In this document: piece by piece, positions 32,423 to 41,882 of the stretch | Layout of the letters: every line of letters begins with the position of its first letter | Position numbering within the stretch: position 1 is the stretch's first letter | Assembly (NCBI RefSeq): GCF_000342005.1 | Contig: NZ_AOHO01000074.1 | Span: 434,001-498,000 of the forward strand | DNA from: Amycolatopsis decaplanina DSM 44594 | GTDB lineage: Bacteria; Actinomycetota; Actinomycetes; Mycobacteriales; Pseudonocardiaceae | DNA length: 64,000 nucleotides | Reading direction: 5' to 3' | Translations under genes and position numbers: made by a program | The notes under the pieces: generated by a model | Seen by the model: the letters and a program-made list of their open reading frames with translations, nothing else | Databases searched by the model: none | Told to the model about the DNA's origin: nothing

Positions 32423-34285
32423 CAGGGTCTTCTGCAGGTGGGTGGCCAGCAGCTTCGTGAAGCGCGCCGGATCACCGAGTTCCCCGCCTTCGGCCAGCAG
32501 AGCCATGCCGTACAGCAGTTCCGCGGTCTCCGCGAGCCCCTCCGACTCACCCTTCTCGGCGAACGACGACCGCAGCCCGGACACCAGCGGGTGCCCCGGG
32601 TTGAGTTCCAGGATCCGCTTGATCTGCGGCAGTTCCTGGCCCATCGCGCGGTACATCTTCTCCAGCGTCGGGGTGACGTCGTTCGTGTCGCCGACGATGC
32701 AGGCGGGCGACGTCGTCAGCCGCGACGAGAGCCGGACCTCCTTGACCTGGTCCGCGAGCGTCGTCGTCAGCCAGGTCAGCAGCCCGGAGAACTCCTCCTT
32801 CTGCTCGTCGGTGGTGTCGGAGTCGAGTTCGACCTCGCCCTTCGCGACCGACTGGAACTGCTTCTCCTCGTAGCCGGAGACGGCGTCGACCCACATCTCG
32901 TCGATCGGGTCGGTGAGCACGAGGACCTCGTACCCCTTGGCCTGGAAGGCTTCCAGATGCGGGGAGTTCTCGATGCTCTGCCGCGACTCACCGGTCAGGT
33001 AGTAGATGTGCTCCTGGCCGTCCTTCATCCGCTCGACGTACTCGCGCAGCGACGTGAGCTTCTCCGGGTCGTTCGTCGAGGCGAACGAGCAGATGTCGAG
33101 GATCGCGGTGCGGTTCTCGTGGTCGTCCAGCAGGCCTTCCTTGACGGCGCGGCCGAACTCCTTCCAGAACGTCTCGTACTTGTAGCGGTTCTCGTCGGCC
33201 ATCAAGGTCTTGACCGTCGAGAGGACCTTCTTGACCAGGCGACGGCGGATCAGCTGGATCTGCCGGTCCTGCTGCAGGATCTCGCGCGAGACATTGAGCG
33301 AGAGGTCCTGCGCGTCGACGACGCCCTTCACGAAACGCAGGTACTCCGGCATCAGCGCTTCGCAGTCGTCCATGATGAAGACGCGCTTCACGTACAGCTG
33401 GACGCCGCGTTTGCGCTCCCGCATGAACAGGTCGAGCGGCGCGTGCCCCGGCAGGAACAGCAGCGCCTGGTACTCGAAGGTGCCCTCGGCCTGGAGCCGG
33501 ATCGTCTCCAGCGGGTCGTTCCAGTCGTGCGCGACGTGCTTGTAGAACTCGTTGTACTCGTCTTCGGTGACGTCACTGGAGGGGCGGGCCCACAGCGCCT
33601 TCATCGAGTTGACCGTGACGACCTCTTCGCCCTCGGTCATCCGGATCGGCCAGGTGATGAAGTCCGAGTACTTCTTGACGATCTGCTTGATCTTCGTGGC
33701 CGAGGTGTAGTCGAAGAGCTGGTCCTCGGCGTCCTCGGGCTTGAGGTGCAGGACGACCGACGTACCCTGGGGCAGGTCCGGAACCGTCTCGATGGTGTAC
33801 GTGCCTTCGCCCTCGGACTCCCACCGGACGCCCTCGTCCGATCCGGCGCGGCGGGTCAGCAGCGTGACCTTGTCGGCCACCATGAAGCTGGCGTAGAAGC
33901 CGATGCCGAATTGGCCGATCAGATCCTGCGAGGCAGCGGAATCCTTGGTCTCTTTCAGTTTCTTCAGGAATTCGGCGGTGCCGGATTTCGCGATCGTGCC
34001 GATCAGCGCCACGACGTCGTCCCGGCTCATCCCGATTCCGTTGTCCCGCACGGTGAGGGTGCGGTTTTCGGGGTCGGTCGCGATCTCGATGTGGAGATCG
34101 TCGGTGTCCGCCTGGAGTTCCTTGTCGCGGAACGCTTCGAGGCGGAGTTTGTCCAGTGCGTCGGAGGCGTTGGACACCAGTTCCCGCAGGAAGGTGTCCT
34201 TGTTCGAGTAGATCGAGTGGATCATCAGCTGGAGCAGCTGACGTGCCTCCGACTGGAACTCGAGTGTTTCGGCAGAGGTGGTCAC
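32420..34285 (-). CDS. htpG: Molecular chaperone HtpG (Hsp90)
   Basis: 621 residues, close to the bacterial Hsp90 norm. The GHKL ATPase site is intact: [14 protein letters not shown] (Glu/Asn), DNGIGM, and [17 protein letters not shown]. The middle domain includes the catalytic-Arg region and [14 protein letters not shown]; the C-terminal dimerisation domain ends THLQKTL. The start is a GTG at 34285 with no ribosome site, but a TAATAT -10 lies 6 nt upstream, so the mRNA is probably leaderless. It is a cytoplasmic ATP-dependent client-folding chaperone. Confidence 0.96.
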
Positions 34286-34291
34286 GCGCCG

Positions 34292-34297
34292 ATATTA
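34292..34297 (-). promoter_or_regulatory. -10 element of a leaderless htpG promoter
   Basis: TAATAT on the minus strand ends 6 nt before the htpG GTG. Transcription would begin at the start codon. The -35 region is not recognisable. Confidence 0.55.
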
Positions 34298-34314
34298 CCG
34301 AGCGCGGAACGGGC

Positions 34315-35901
34315 TCAGGCCAGCCTCCGTCTGGCCACTTCGACCAGTCCCTCGCCGGTGGCCTGTTCGATCGTGGTGACGGCGGACCGGCCCTCGGCCT
34401 CAACCGTGGCGATGACGTTGCCGAAATGCGGTCCGGACACCTTGGACCAGGTCAGCGGATCGGGGGCGACGCCGCCCCGGCGGGCCCAGCGGCGCGCGAT
34501 CGACGCCACCAAGGACGACCAGGTGGCCGCGAAGGCCAGCCGGAGCGGACGCGGCATGGCGTTGTGGACCGGGGAGCAGGTGAGCTGGAAGACCGTCGAA
34601 GTCACCGGTTCGGGATAGCGCGCCTCGGCGATGTAGGCGTGATGGACGTCGCCCGAGAGCACCGCGATGGTGGCGGGCGGTTCGTCCCGCCGTCCCTCGC
34701 GGGCGATCATCGCGGACAACCGCTCGAACGACGCCCGGAACGCCGCCCAGTGTTCGAGGTCCGCGGCCTGGCGGATCTTCTCCGCGAGCCTGCCGCGCCA
34801 CCCGGGACGTTCGCAGGCGCGCTCGTTCAGCGACTGCAGGTGGGAGACGACCGGAGGCAGCAGCCACGGCAGCGACGAGGCGATCAGCAGGTGGTCGCAC
34901 GGCGCGGCGGCGTTCTCCTCGATCCAGCCGAATTCGTCGTCGTCGACCATGGTCCGGGCGCCGCCGGCCAGGATCCGCCCCGCCCGGCTGTCGATGACCA
35001 GCAGCCGCACGCCGCCGAAGTCGCGGCGATAGCTCCATCGCGCGCCCTTGGTGCCGTCGCGTTCGTCGTCAGCCTCGTCGGCGTATGCGGTGAGCAGGCC
35101 GGCGTTGTCCCCGCCTGAGCCGATGGCCTTCTGGAAGGTGTCGTCATCGGCGAGTTCCGCGGGCCCGAGATTCCCGAGGTGCTGGTAGACCCAGTACGTC
35201 ATGATCGCGCCGCGCAGCCGTTCCTTCCACCACGGCTGCGCGCGCATCCGCCGCTGCCAGGCGAGGGAGGTGTTCCAGTCGTCGCGGACGTCGTGGTCGT
35301 CGAAGATCATCGAGGTCGGCACGGTGGACAGCAGCCAGCGGATCGCCGGTTCGCCCCAGGCCTCGAAATACAGGTGGGTGTACTCCTCGAAGTCCATCAC
35401 CTCGGTACCCGGCGGCTGTGAGGTGTCGCGGCGCCGGGACAGCCATTCCTTCGTCTCGTCGGTGGTCTCGTCGGCGTAGACCTGATCGCCCAGCATCAGC
35501 AGCGCCTGCGGCCACTCGGTTTCCTCGCCCGCCGCCATCCGGCGGGCATACGCGGCCAGCGCGTCCGGGCCGAAGGAGTCACCGTCGTGCGGTTTGCGGC
35601 ACGAGCCGAACACGAGCCGGACCCGCGATTCCTCCTCGGGCAGTGTCCGGATCCGGCTCGGCGGGAACGCGGAATCGGCGAGGGGCCACACTTTTTCGCC
35701 GTCCACGCGCACTTCGTATTCGACGCACGAGCCGGGTTCGAGACCGGTCAGCACCAGCAGGGCGTAGTGGTGGCCCTTGATCTCGAACGTCTTCGTGGTC
35801 GTGCCGAGTACTTCGACCTCGCTCGCGGCGTCGGTCTCGACCCATACCGTCGCCGACGTCTCGTCGACATGCCGCAGCAACGGCCCCAGGCGCAGACTCA
35901 T
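34315..35901 (-). CDS. PhoD-like alkaline phosphatase/phosphodiesterase
   Basis: 528 residues from ATG 35901; the open frame continues far upstream but only as noncoding shadow. An N-terminal fibronectin-like part (SATVWVETDAASEVEVLG, about 10-95) precedes a metallophosphatase domain. Metal-site landmarks seen: VFGSCRKPHDGD, MLGDQVYADET, MIFDDHDVRDDWN, and VLSGDVHHAYIAEARYPEP. No signal peptide or Tat motif is visible, unlike secreted PhoD, so this is an intracellular family member of unknown substrate. The stop lies 29 nt upstream of htpG on the same strand. Confidence 0.87.
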   Translation of the reverse strand: MSLRLGPLLRHVDETSATVWVETDAASEVEVLGTTTKTFEIKGHHYALLVLTGLEPGSCVEYEVRVDGEKVWPLADSAFPPSRIRTLPEEESRVRLVFGSCRKPHDGDSFGPDALAAYARRMAAGEETEWPQALLMLGDQVYADETTDETKEWLSRRRDTSQPPGTEVMDFEEYTHLYFEAWGEPAIRWLLSTVPTSMIFDDHDVRDDWNTSLAWQRRMRAQPWWKERLRGAIMTYWVYQHLGNLGPAELADDDTFQKAIGSGGDNAGLLTAYADEADDERDGTKGARWSYRRDFGGVRLLVIDSRAGRILAGGARTMVDDDEFGWIEENAAAPCDHLLIASSLPWLLPPVVSHLQSLNERACERPGWRGRLAEKIRQAADLEHWAAFRASFERLSAMIAREGRRDEPPATIAVLSGDVHHAYIAEARYPEPVTSTVFQLTCSPVHNAMPRPLRLAFAATWSSLVASIARRWARRGGVAPDPLTWSKVSGPHFGNVIATVEAEGRSAVTTIEQATGEGLVEVARRRLA

Positions 35902-35951
35902 TCCTGAAACGGTGCCACAGCGGAGCCAAGATCGTGCGCTGAGCGGACGTC

Positions 35952-36569
35952 TCAGCCGAGCCGCGAGAAGATCTCCCGGACCTCGGCCAGCGCCTTCTCC
36001 CGTTCGGCGTCGTCTTCGTACCAGCCGTCGGCCGCCCGGTCCCCGACGATCGCCTCGGGCGTGAACTCCTCGCCGAACCGGTAGTCGCCGAGGCAGTAGG
36101 TGAACCCCGACTCGCTCAGCGGGTCCAGGCCTTCCTCCCGGCAGTGATCGAGGAAGCCTTCGGCCTGCCGCCACCGCTCTCCGTCGAACCAGAACACGCC
36201 GCCGGCGTAGAGGATCGTCGCTCCCGAGTCCGAATCCACGAGGTTCAGGGACTCGTAGTTCTCGGGCCGGTCGCGCACCAGGGCGACGAGGTCCTCGGGG
36301 ACGCCGCCGTAAAGCGCCTCCTGCACCCGATAGTCGCCCTCGGCGTACAGGTTCAAGTCCGACTCGTGGTCGAAGGTCAGCAGCAGCGCGCGCCCGTCCG
36401 GCGTGAAATACCAGACCGCCGACTCTCCGCCGCCGTTGTTCCAGGCGTACCGCACCGCGCCGTCCACCTCGATCGGCTCGATCTCGGTGACCGCGTCGAT
36501 CACCGCCGCACGCCGTCGCACTTCCGCGAGGGATGTCGCACCGAGTGCCGCCCAGATCTCTTCGCTCAC
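35952..36569 (-). CDS. Hypothetical protein, 205 residues
   Basis: Starts at GTG 36569. Acidic soluble protein, no signal peptide or membrane segment. Aromatic-rich beta-type stretches (AVWYFTPDGRALLLTFDHES, ILYAGGVFWFDGERW) and an acidic C-terminal helix (DDAEREKALAEVREIFSRLG) are visible. It loosely resembles small SUKH/immunity-like or DUF proteins, but no motif settles this. Lies 9 nt downstream of the beta-propeller gene, same strand. Confidence 0.65.
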   Translation of the reverse strand: MSEEIWAALGATSLAEVRRRAAVIDAVTEIEPIEVDGAVRYAWNNGGGESAVWYFTPDGRALLLTFDHESDLNLYAEGDYRVQEALYGGVPEDLVALVRDRPENYESLNLVDSDSGATILYAGGVFWFDGERWRQAEGFLDHCREEGLDPLSESGFTYCLGDYRFGEEFTPEAIVGDRAADGWYEDDAEREKALAEVREIFSRLG

Positions 36570-36578
36570 CGGCGCAGA

Positions 36579-37817
36579 CTACCGGCCCGCGGGCCCCGTC
36601 CAGCCTTCGGGCACGTGGCCGATCCGGATCCGCTGCGGGTGATCGCCGACCGGGACGGACTTCACCTTCGCGCCGGTCGCGAAGTCGATCGCGGTCACCT
36701 GGTCCGATCCGCTTTCCGAGATGACGCAATGCTTTCCGTCCCCGCTCACGGTCGCCCAGTACGGCTTCGCGGCGTTCACGAGCTGAGCCTCCCGCAGACT
36801 CGCACGGTCCACAATGGTCGCGTAGTCGTCCATCGTCCCGGCGACGCAGAGCTTGTCGCCCGCCGGGCTCATCGAAAGCCCGTGGTGACGCGAGTCGTTG
36901 ACCCAGGTCGTGCGGTCCTCGCTGGTGTCCGGGTTCTTCGGCAGCGTCTTCGACCGCGTGATCCGGTCGGTGGCGACGTCGTATTCGAGGAGGCCGTTGA
37001 AGAAGGACACCTGGAAGTACAGCTTCGACTCGTCGGGGGTGAAGGCCACCGGCCGGACGGCGTCGGAGAGATCGCTGCGCCCGAAAGCGTCCAGGCGCTC
37101 GCGCATGTCGATCACCTTCACCTGCTTGAAGGTGGTCGCGTCGACGACGGTGAGCCGCCGGTCTCCCTTGGTGAAGTCCTGCCACGGCGCGTCGAGCGCG
37201 GTGTTCACCTCGCCGATCGAACTGTTCCACAGGTACCGGCCGCCGTCGGTGTAGGTGTTCTCGTGCGGTTTGTCGCCGGTCTTGAAGGAGCCGAGCTGCT
37301 GTCCGGTCTCGATGTCGAGCACGTGGACGGTGTTCGACGTCGACGCGGAGACCGCGATGCTGCGGCCGTCCGGCGATACGGCCATGTGGTCGGACCGGAA
37401 ACCCGACACCGGGAACCGCCAGTTGACGCCGCCGGTGGCGAGGTCGATCGACACGACGTCGGCGAAGCTCGGACGGGACGCGACGACCGAACGGCCGTCC
37501 GGAGTCGTGTAGAGATCGTCGACGAGCTGGTCGTGTCCCTCGCCGACGCCGTTGCGGATACCGAGGAAGAACGCGAGTTTGATCGGGTTCAGGTAGATCT
37601 CGGTGAGCCGCTCGTCCTTGTCCGGCACCATGTCGACGCGCGCGATCTTCGCGTAGTCGCCGGAGGGCGCGATGACGTCCGCGGTCCCCTCCCAGTTGTT
37701 GCCCACGAACAGGACCTGCCGAAGGCCGTCGCCCGCCGCGGCGGCGGGCACCGAGCTCAGTGCCGCGAAGGCGAGGCAGGTCACGAGGACGGTGTTCAGC
37801 GACCGGCGTTTCCGCAT
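36579..37817 (-). CDS. Secreted YncE-like beta-propeller protein
   Basis: 412 residues from ATG 37817 (AAGGTG 5 nt upstream). A cleavable signal peptide (LVTCLAFAALSSVPAAAA) is followed by YncE/YVTN-type blades: SVVASRPSFADVVSIDLATG, IAVSASTSNTVHVLDIETG, LCVAGTMDDYATIVD, CVISESGSDQVTAIDFATG. Such propellers are exported and thought to bind ligands or partner proteins; no enzyme motif is seen. The downstream 205-residue gene begins 9 nt after the stop. Confidence 0.85.
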   Translation of the reverse strand: MRKRRSLNTVLVTCLAFAALSSVPAAAAGDGLRQVLFVGNNWEGTADVIAPSGDYAKIARVDMVPDKDERLTEIYLNPIKLAFFLGIRNGVGEGHDQLVDDLYTTPDGRSVVASRPSFADVVSIDLATGGVNWRFPVSGFRSDHMAVSPDGRSIAVSASTSNTVHVLDIETGQQLGSFKTGDKPHENTYTDGGRYLWNSSIGEVNTALDAPWQDFTKGDRRLTVVDATTFKQVKVIDMRERLDAFGRSDLSDAVRPVAFTPDESKLYFQVSFFNGLLEYDVATDRITRSKTLPKNPDTSEDRTTWVNDSRHHGLSMSPAGDKLCVAGTMDDYATIVDRASLREAQLVNAAKPYWATVSGDGKHCVISESGSDQVTAIDFATGAKVKSVPVGDHPQRIRIGHVPEGWTGPAGR

Positions 37818-37922
37818 CACGCGCACCTTTCGGCGAGGGCCTGTTACCTTTCGGTAGCTCACAGGAAACCAACCGGCCGGACACCCTCGGTAGGGGCCGG
37901 TCGCCAAGGACCGCCGGCTTCG

Positions 37923-37939
37923 TTGTGCACCGGGCACAA
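37923..37939. promoter_or_regulatory. Palindrome upstream of PucR-type regulator
   Basis: TTGTGC-ACCGG-GCACAA, 22 nt before the regulator start in the divergent 145-bp region shared with the beta-propeller gene. Possible autoregulatory operator. Confidence 0.4.
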
Positions 37940-37961
37940 TCCGCGCGGGAAGGCGGTGGCG

Positions 37962-39107
37962 ATGGCGCACCGGTCGCTCCACGACGTGCTGCGGGAAATG
38001 GCGGCCGACGCCGACGTGGTCGACGAAGTGGTCCGGGCCGCCCGCACGGAGTCGCCGGAAGTGGCGCGGTTGCCGGTGAGCGAGAACCGGCGGCACGTCG
38101 CGATCGTCCTCGCCGCCGGACTCGCCTCCTTCGACCGGCCGGGCGGGGCCGGGGAGCAGGACTACGCCGCGGCCGCCGTCCTCGGCACGGACAGGGCCGC
38201 GCAGGGCGTGCCGCTCGCCGCGCTGCTGCGCGGGGTGCAGGCGGGTCGCAGCCGAGCGGTCGAGATCGCCGTCGAACGCGGCAAGGCGGCCGGTGTGCCG
38301 GACGACGTCATGCTGGCGGCGCTGGTCGACTTCGACCGGAACACCCGCGCGCTCGAACGCCAGGTCATCGCCGGATATCACGAAGCCGAACTCGAACTCT
38401 CCCGGACGGTCCACGACAGCCGCGCCCGGTTACTGCGGCGGTTGCTGGGCGGCGACACGACGGCGCCTTCGGCCGAGGAGGTCGCGAACACCGGGCTGAA
38501 CCCGGGCGGGCGCTATCACTGCCTGCTCTCCGACGTCGGCGATCCGTACCAGGCTCGGGTCGTCGAGCGACGGCTCGGCGCGACGGGTGGCGTCTTCGGC
38601 CTCGTCGAGGGACGGCTGGCCGGGCTGGCGCCGCGGCTTCCCACCCCGTCCGCGCTCGGGGACGACGTCCTCATGGTGGCCTCTCCGGCCGTCCCGCTCA
38701 CCGAGGTCCGCGGGACGCACGCCCTGTGCGTCATGGCTCTGCCGACGGCCGCGCGAGAGCGGGGAAACGGACTGCACGAGGTGGCCGATTTGGCCGTGGA
38801 GACCGCGCTCGCCGCCCAGCCGGGGCTCGCCACGTTGCTCGGCGACACCCTGCTGAGCGAGCTGACCCCAGGCGACCCCTTCCACGAGCAACTCGTCTCG
38901 ACCGCGCTGGCCTACCTCGACCACGGGCGGCGGCTCGACCAGACGGCCGCGGCGCTGCACGTCCACGCGAACACCGTCAGGTACCGGCTCTCCAGGCTCG
39001 GCGAGATCACCGGAACGTCGCTCGACCCGCCGGAGGACGACGCCGGATCACACGTGCGGCACACCGTCGGCTGGTGGTGGGCGCTGCGCACCTGGCGATC
39101 GGGCTGA
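37962..39107 (+). CDS. PucR/CdaR-family transcriptional regulator
   Basis: 381 residues from ATG 37962 (GGGAAGG 8 nt upstream; a GTG two codons earlier is possible). The C-terminal PucR-type helix-turn-helix is clear: TALAYLDHGRRLDQTAAALH followed by VHANTVRYRLSRLGEITG. The centre is a GGDEF-like CdaR fold and the N-terminus a helical sensor (about 1-160). These regulators respond to metabolites of purine, sugar-acid or amino-acid pathways. Target unknown; the palindrome in front suggests self-control. Confidence 0.85.
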   Translation: MAHRSLHDVLREMAADADVVDEVVRAARTESPEVARLPVSENRRHVAIVLAAGLASFDRPGGAGEQDYAAAAVLGTDRAAQGVPLAALLRGVQAGRSRAVEIAVERGKAAGVPDDVMLAALVDFDRNTRALERQVIAGYHEAELELSRTVHDSRARLLRRLLGGDTTAPSAEEVANTGLNPGGRYHCLLSDVGDPYQARVVERRLGATGGVFGLVEGRLAGLAPRLPTPSALGDDVLMVASPAVPLTEVRGTHALCVMALPTAARERGNGLHEVADLAVETALAAQPGLATLLGDTLLSELTPGDPFHEQLVSTALAYLDHGRRLDQTAAALHVHANTVRYRLSRLGEITGTSLDPPEDDAGSHVRHTVGWWWALRTWRSG

Positions 39108-39168
39108 ACCGCCGGGGCCACCCGTCCGTGTAATCCGGTGAAGGCTGCCCACCCGGAAGGAACCCGCC

Positions 39169-40842
39169 TTGTCGGTTTTCACGCGCCCCGCACTGGTGGG
39201 CCTGCCGGGCGACCGGACGGCCGCCCGCGAAATCGCGTCCAGCGCGGCGACGACCCTGTCCGCCGTCCTCGTGCTGTTCGCCCTGCTCGCGCCGAACGAT
39301 CTCGACGGGCTGACGCCGGAGGCGTTCGTGCGGCTGCCGGTGGAGGCGCTGCTCGGGGTGGCGGTCGTGCTCATGCTGCGCGACGGCGCCCGGCGGATCG
39401 TCGCGGTGTCCGCCGGCGCGGTCCTCGGGCTGCTGACCGTGTTCAAGGCCATCGACATCGGCTTCGGGCTCGCGCTGAACCGGCGATTCAACCCGGTGTT
39501 CGACTGGGGTGTGCTCGGCAACGGCGTCGACCTGCTCGGCACGTCGATCGGCCGAGCGGGGGCGATCGCGACGTTCACCGGGCTGACACTGCTGGCCGTG
39601 GTCGTGACCGTGCTGATGGCGCTGGCCGTCCTGCGGTTGAGCCGGGTGGTGGCCGGACGGCGCACCGCGTCGACCCGGGTGACGGCCGTGCTCAGCGTGC
39701 TCTGGATGGTGTGCGCGGTCTCCGGCGCGCAGCTCGCCCCGGGACAACCGCTCGCGTCGCGCAGCGCGGCCGCCTTTGCCTACGACGACCTCCGCCAGGT
39801 GCGGGCCGGTATCAGGGACCAGGAGGCCTTCGCCGGGGAAGTCGCCGTCGACGCCTTCCGTGACACTCCGCCTTCCGGGTTGCTGAACGCGTTGCGCGGC
39901 AAGGACGTCCTGTTCACCTTCGTCGAGAGTTACGGGCGAGTGGCCGTCCAGGACTCGGACATCGCGCCCAAGGTCGACGCGGTCCTCGACGCCGGGACCG
40001 CGCGGCTGAAGAACGCCGGATACGGCTCGCGCAGCGCGTTCCTGACGTCGCCGACGACGAGCGCGGGAAGCTGGCTGGCGCATTCCACGTTCCAATCCGG
40101 GGTCTGGGTCGACAGCCAGCACCGCTACGACGACTTCGTGAAGACCGACCGGTTCACCCTCGGCGGCGCGTTCAAACGGGCGGGCTGGGAGACCGTCGGT
40201 GTCGTTCCGGCGCACACCGAGGACTGGCCGGAGGGCAAGGTCTACGGCTACGACCGCTATTACGACTCACGCGGGATCGGCTATCACGGCCCGCCGTTCT
40301 CCTATGCCACGATGCCGGACCAGTTCACGCTTTCGGCGTTCCAGCGCGCCGAACGCGGGCTGGGAAGCCAAAAGCGGGACCGCCGGCCGCTGATGGCGGA
40401 AATCGACCTCGTCACCAGTCACTGGCCGTGGACTCCGCTCCCCCACATGGTCGACTGGACCGCCGTCGGCGACGGGTCGATCTACAACCCCATGCCCTCG
40501 CAGGGGAAAACGCCCGAAGAGGTCTTCACCGACCCGGCCAAGGTTCGCGGCGTGTACGGCGACTCGATCGCTTATTCGCTGAACTCGCTCATCTCGTATG
40601 TGGAGACGTACGGGGACGACGACCTCGTGCTCGTGTTCCTCGGCGACCACCAGCCGAACCCGATCGTCGCCGGCGCGGGCGCGGATCACGACGTCCCGAT
40701 CACCGTCGTCACGCGGGACAAGGCCGTACTCGGCAAGATCGCGGGGTGGAACTGGCGGGACGGCCTGAACCCGGACCGGACCGCGCCGGTCTGGAGGATG
40801 GACACGTTCCGGGACCGGTTCCTGACCACCTTCGCCCGGTGA
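39169..40842 (+). CDS. Alkaline-phosphatase-superfamily (sulfatase/LTA-synthase-like) membrane protein
   Basis: 557 residues from a TTG at 39169, chosen for GGAAGGA upstream. About five N-terminal membrane helices (residues 25-200) are followed by an extracytoplasmic catalytic-type domain: VLFTFVESYGRV (metal Glu), TSPTTSAGSWLAHST where the nucleophile Ser/Thr is expected, LVTSHWPWTPLPHM, and VFLGDHQPNP with Asp-His ligands. The layout resembles lipoteichoic acid synthases, phosphoglycerol or phosphoethanolamine transferases. Actinobacteria of this group lack classic LTA, so the acceptor is unknown. Confidence 0.8.
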   Translation: MSVFTRPALVGLPGDRTAAREIASSAATTLSAVLVLFALLAPNDLDGLTPEAFVRLPVEALLGVAVVLMLRDGARRIVAVSAGAVLGLLTVFKAIDIGFGLALNRRFNPVFDWGVLGNGVDLLGTSIGRAGAIATFTGLTLLAVVVTVLMALAVLRLSRVVAGRRTASTRVTAVLSVLWMVCAVSGAQLAPGQPLASRSAAAFAYDDLRQVRAGIRDQEAFAGEVAVDAFRDTPPSGLLNALRGKDVLFTFVESYGRVAVQDSDIAPKVDAVLDAGTARLKNAGYGSRSAFLTSPTTSAGSWLAHSTFQSGVWVDSQHRYDDFVKTDRFTLGGAFKRAGWETVGVVPAHTEDWPEGKVYGYDRYYDSRGIGYHGPPFSYATMPDQFTLSAFQRAERGLGSQKRDRRPLMAEIDLVTSHWPWTPLPHMVDWTAVGDGSIYNPMPSQGKTPEEVFTDPAKVRGVYGDSIAYSLNSLISYVETYGDDDLVLVFLGDHQPNPIVAGAGADHDVPITVVTRDKAVLGKIAGWNWRDGLNPDRTAPVWRMDTFRDRFLTTFAR

Positions 40843-40849
40843 CCCCCCG

Positions 40850-40923
40850 CGCAATTAGTCACCTACTTGCGGTCGCGTCGCGGTACCGGTCGGCCAATGT
40901 GCGCAAGTAGGTGACCAATTGCG
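40850..40923. repeat. Palindrome family B, full copy, inside the WYL gene's 3' end
   Basis: Left arm 40850-40871 and right arm 40902-40923 (CGCAAGTAGGTGACCAATTGCG) are 22 bp with one mismatch and a 30-nt loop. The structure covers the last 20 codons and the stop of the WYL regulator and starts 8 nt after the convergent membrane-protein stop. Confidence 0.85.
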
Positions 40924-41821
40924 GGGGTTCGGTGACCCGGAAAGGGAGATTGAGGAGTCCTAAGTGGACGGCCATCGTCTCGATGCTGTCCGCGCCGGTG
41001 TGCAGGACGCAGGTGTTCGCGTCGACGGCCTCCACCGTCCCGACGGCCGGGTTGATCCGCGCGGTCACCTCCTCGGCGGACGCGTGCACGGTGACGTCGG
41101 CCCGGTATCGCCAAGCGGCGGACGAGACGCCGCGCCGCACCCGGTCCGTGACGTCCTCGGGCAGGTCCCGCGGGGTGAACCGGGGGCCGACCGGGACGCG
41201 CGGCGTCAGCCTGTCGACGCGATAAGTGCGCCAGTCGCCGCGGTCGAGGTCCCAGCCGACCAGGTACCAGCGGCGTCCCCAGTTCACCAGGCGATGCGGC
41301 TCGACCTTGCGGACGCTCTCCGAACCGTCGTGGCTGCGGTAGCCGAACCGCAGCACCTCGTGATCCCGGCAGCAGGCCGTCAGCACGGTAAGCGTCTTCG
41401 CGTCTACGCGCGGGCCGGGCTCGTCTCGCGGCACCGGCACCGTGTACGCCTGCAGGGCGTTCACGCGGCGGCGCAACCGGGACGGGAGCACCTGCTCCAG
41501 TTTGGCGAGCGCCCGCAGCGACGTCTCCTCGACGCCCGCGATGGTGCCGCCCGCCGCGGTGCGGAGTCCTATCGCGACGGCGACGGCCTCCTCGTCGTCC
41601 AGCAGCAACGGCGGCAGGTCGGCGCCCGCGCCGAGACGGTAGCCGCCGACGGAACCGCGGGTCGCGTTCACCGGGTACCCGAGCGCGCGCAGGCGCTCGA
41701 CGTCGTTGCGGATCGTCCGGGAGCTCACTTCGAGGCGTTCTGCCAGTTCAGTGCCGGTCCAGTCACGGGGAGTCTGCAAGAGGGAGAGCAAACGGAGTAG
41801 TCGTGCCGAAGTTTCCAACAT
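40859..41821 (-). CDS. WYL-domain HTH regulator (YafY-like)
   Basis: 320 residues from ATG 41821, preferred over the Met at 41842 because the latter falls inside the operator palindrome. N-terminal HTH (TGTELAERLEVSSRTIRNDV, about 21-40), then a WYL ligand-binding domain (VEPHRLVNWGRRWYLVGWDL) and a C-terminal WCX extension. The final 20 codons are encoded by a family B palindrome, which has replaced or added the natural C-terminus. Divergent to an epoxide hydrolase gene, which it probably controls through the 14-bp-arm palindrome between them. Confidence 0.88.
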   Translation of the reverse strand: MLETSARLLRLLSLLQTPRDWTGTELAERLEVSSRTIRNDVERLRALGYPVNATRGSVGGYRLGAGADLPPLLLDDEEAVAVAIGLRTAAGGTIAGVEETSLRALAKLEQVLPSRLRRRVNALQAYTVPVPRDEPGPRVDAKTLTVLTACCRDHEVLRFGYRSHDGSESVRKVEPHRLVNWGRRWYLVGWDLDRGDWRTYRVDRLTPRVPVGPRFTPRDLPEDVTDRVRRGVSSAAWRYRADVTVHASAEEVTARINPAVGTVEAVDANTCVLHTGADSIETMAVHLGLLNLPFRVTEPPQLVTYLRTLADRYRDATASR

Positions 41822-41835
41822 TTCTTCAGGCTGCC

Positions 41836-41868
41836 CTTCCATTAGGAACGGAATGTTCCTAATGGAAG
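41836..41868. promoter_or_regulatory. Operator palindrome between WYL regulator and epoxide hydrolase
   Basis: Arms CTTCCATTAGGAAC / GTTCCTAATGGAAG, 14 bp perfect, 5-bp spacer. It lies between the two divergent starts (41821 and 41883) and would overlap both promoters, so it is the likely binding site of the WYL regulator. Confidence 0.75.
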
Positions 41869-41882
41869 TTTACCTTGGTCTC

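Noticed and set aside
35902..37884. Extension of the PhoD-like frame upstream by about 660 codons
   Set aside because: It is antisense or out of frame to the 205-residue and beta-propeller genes and reads as low-complexity Arg-rich sequence; the phosphatase starts at 35901.
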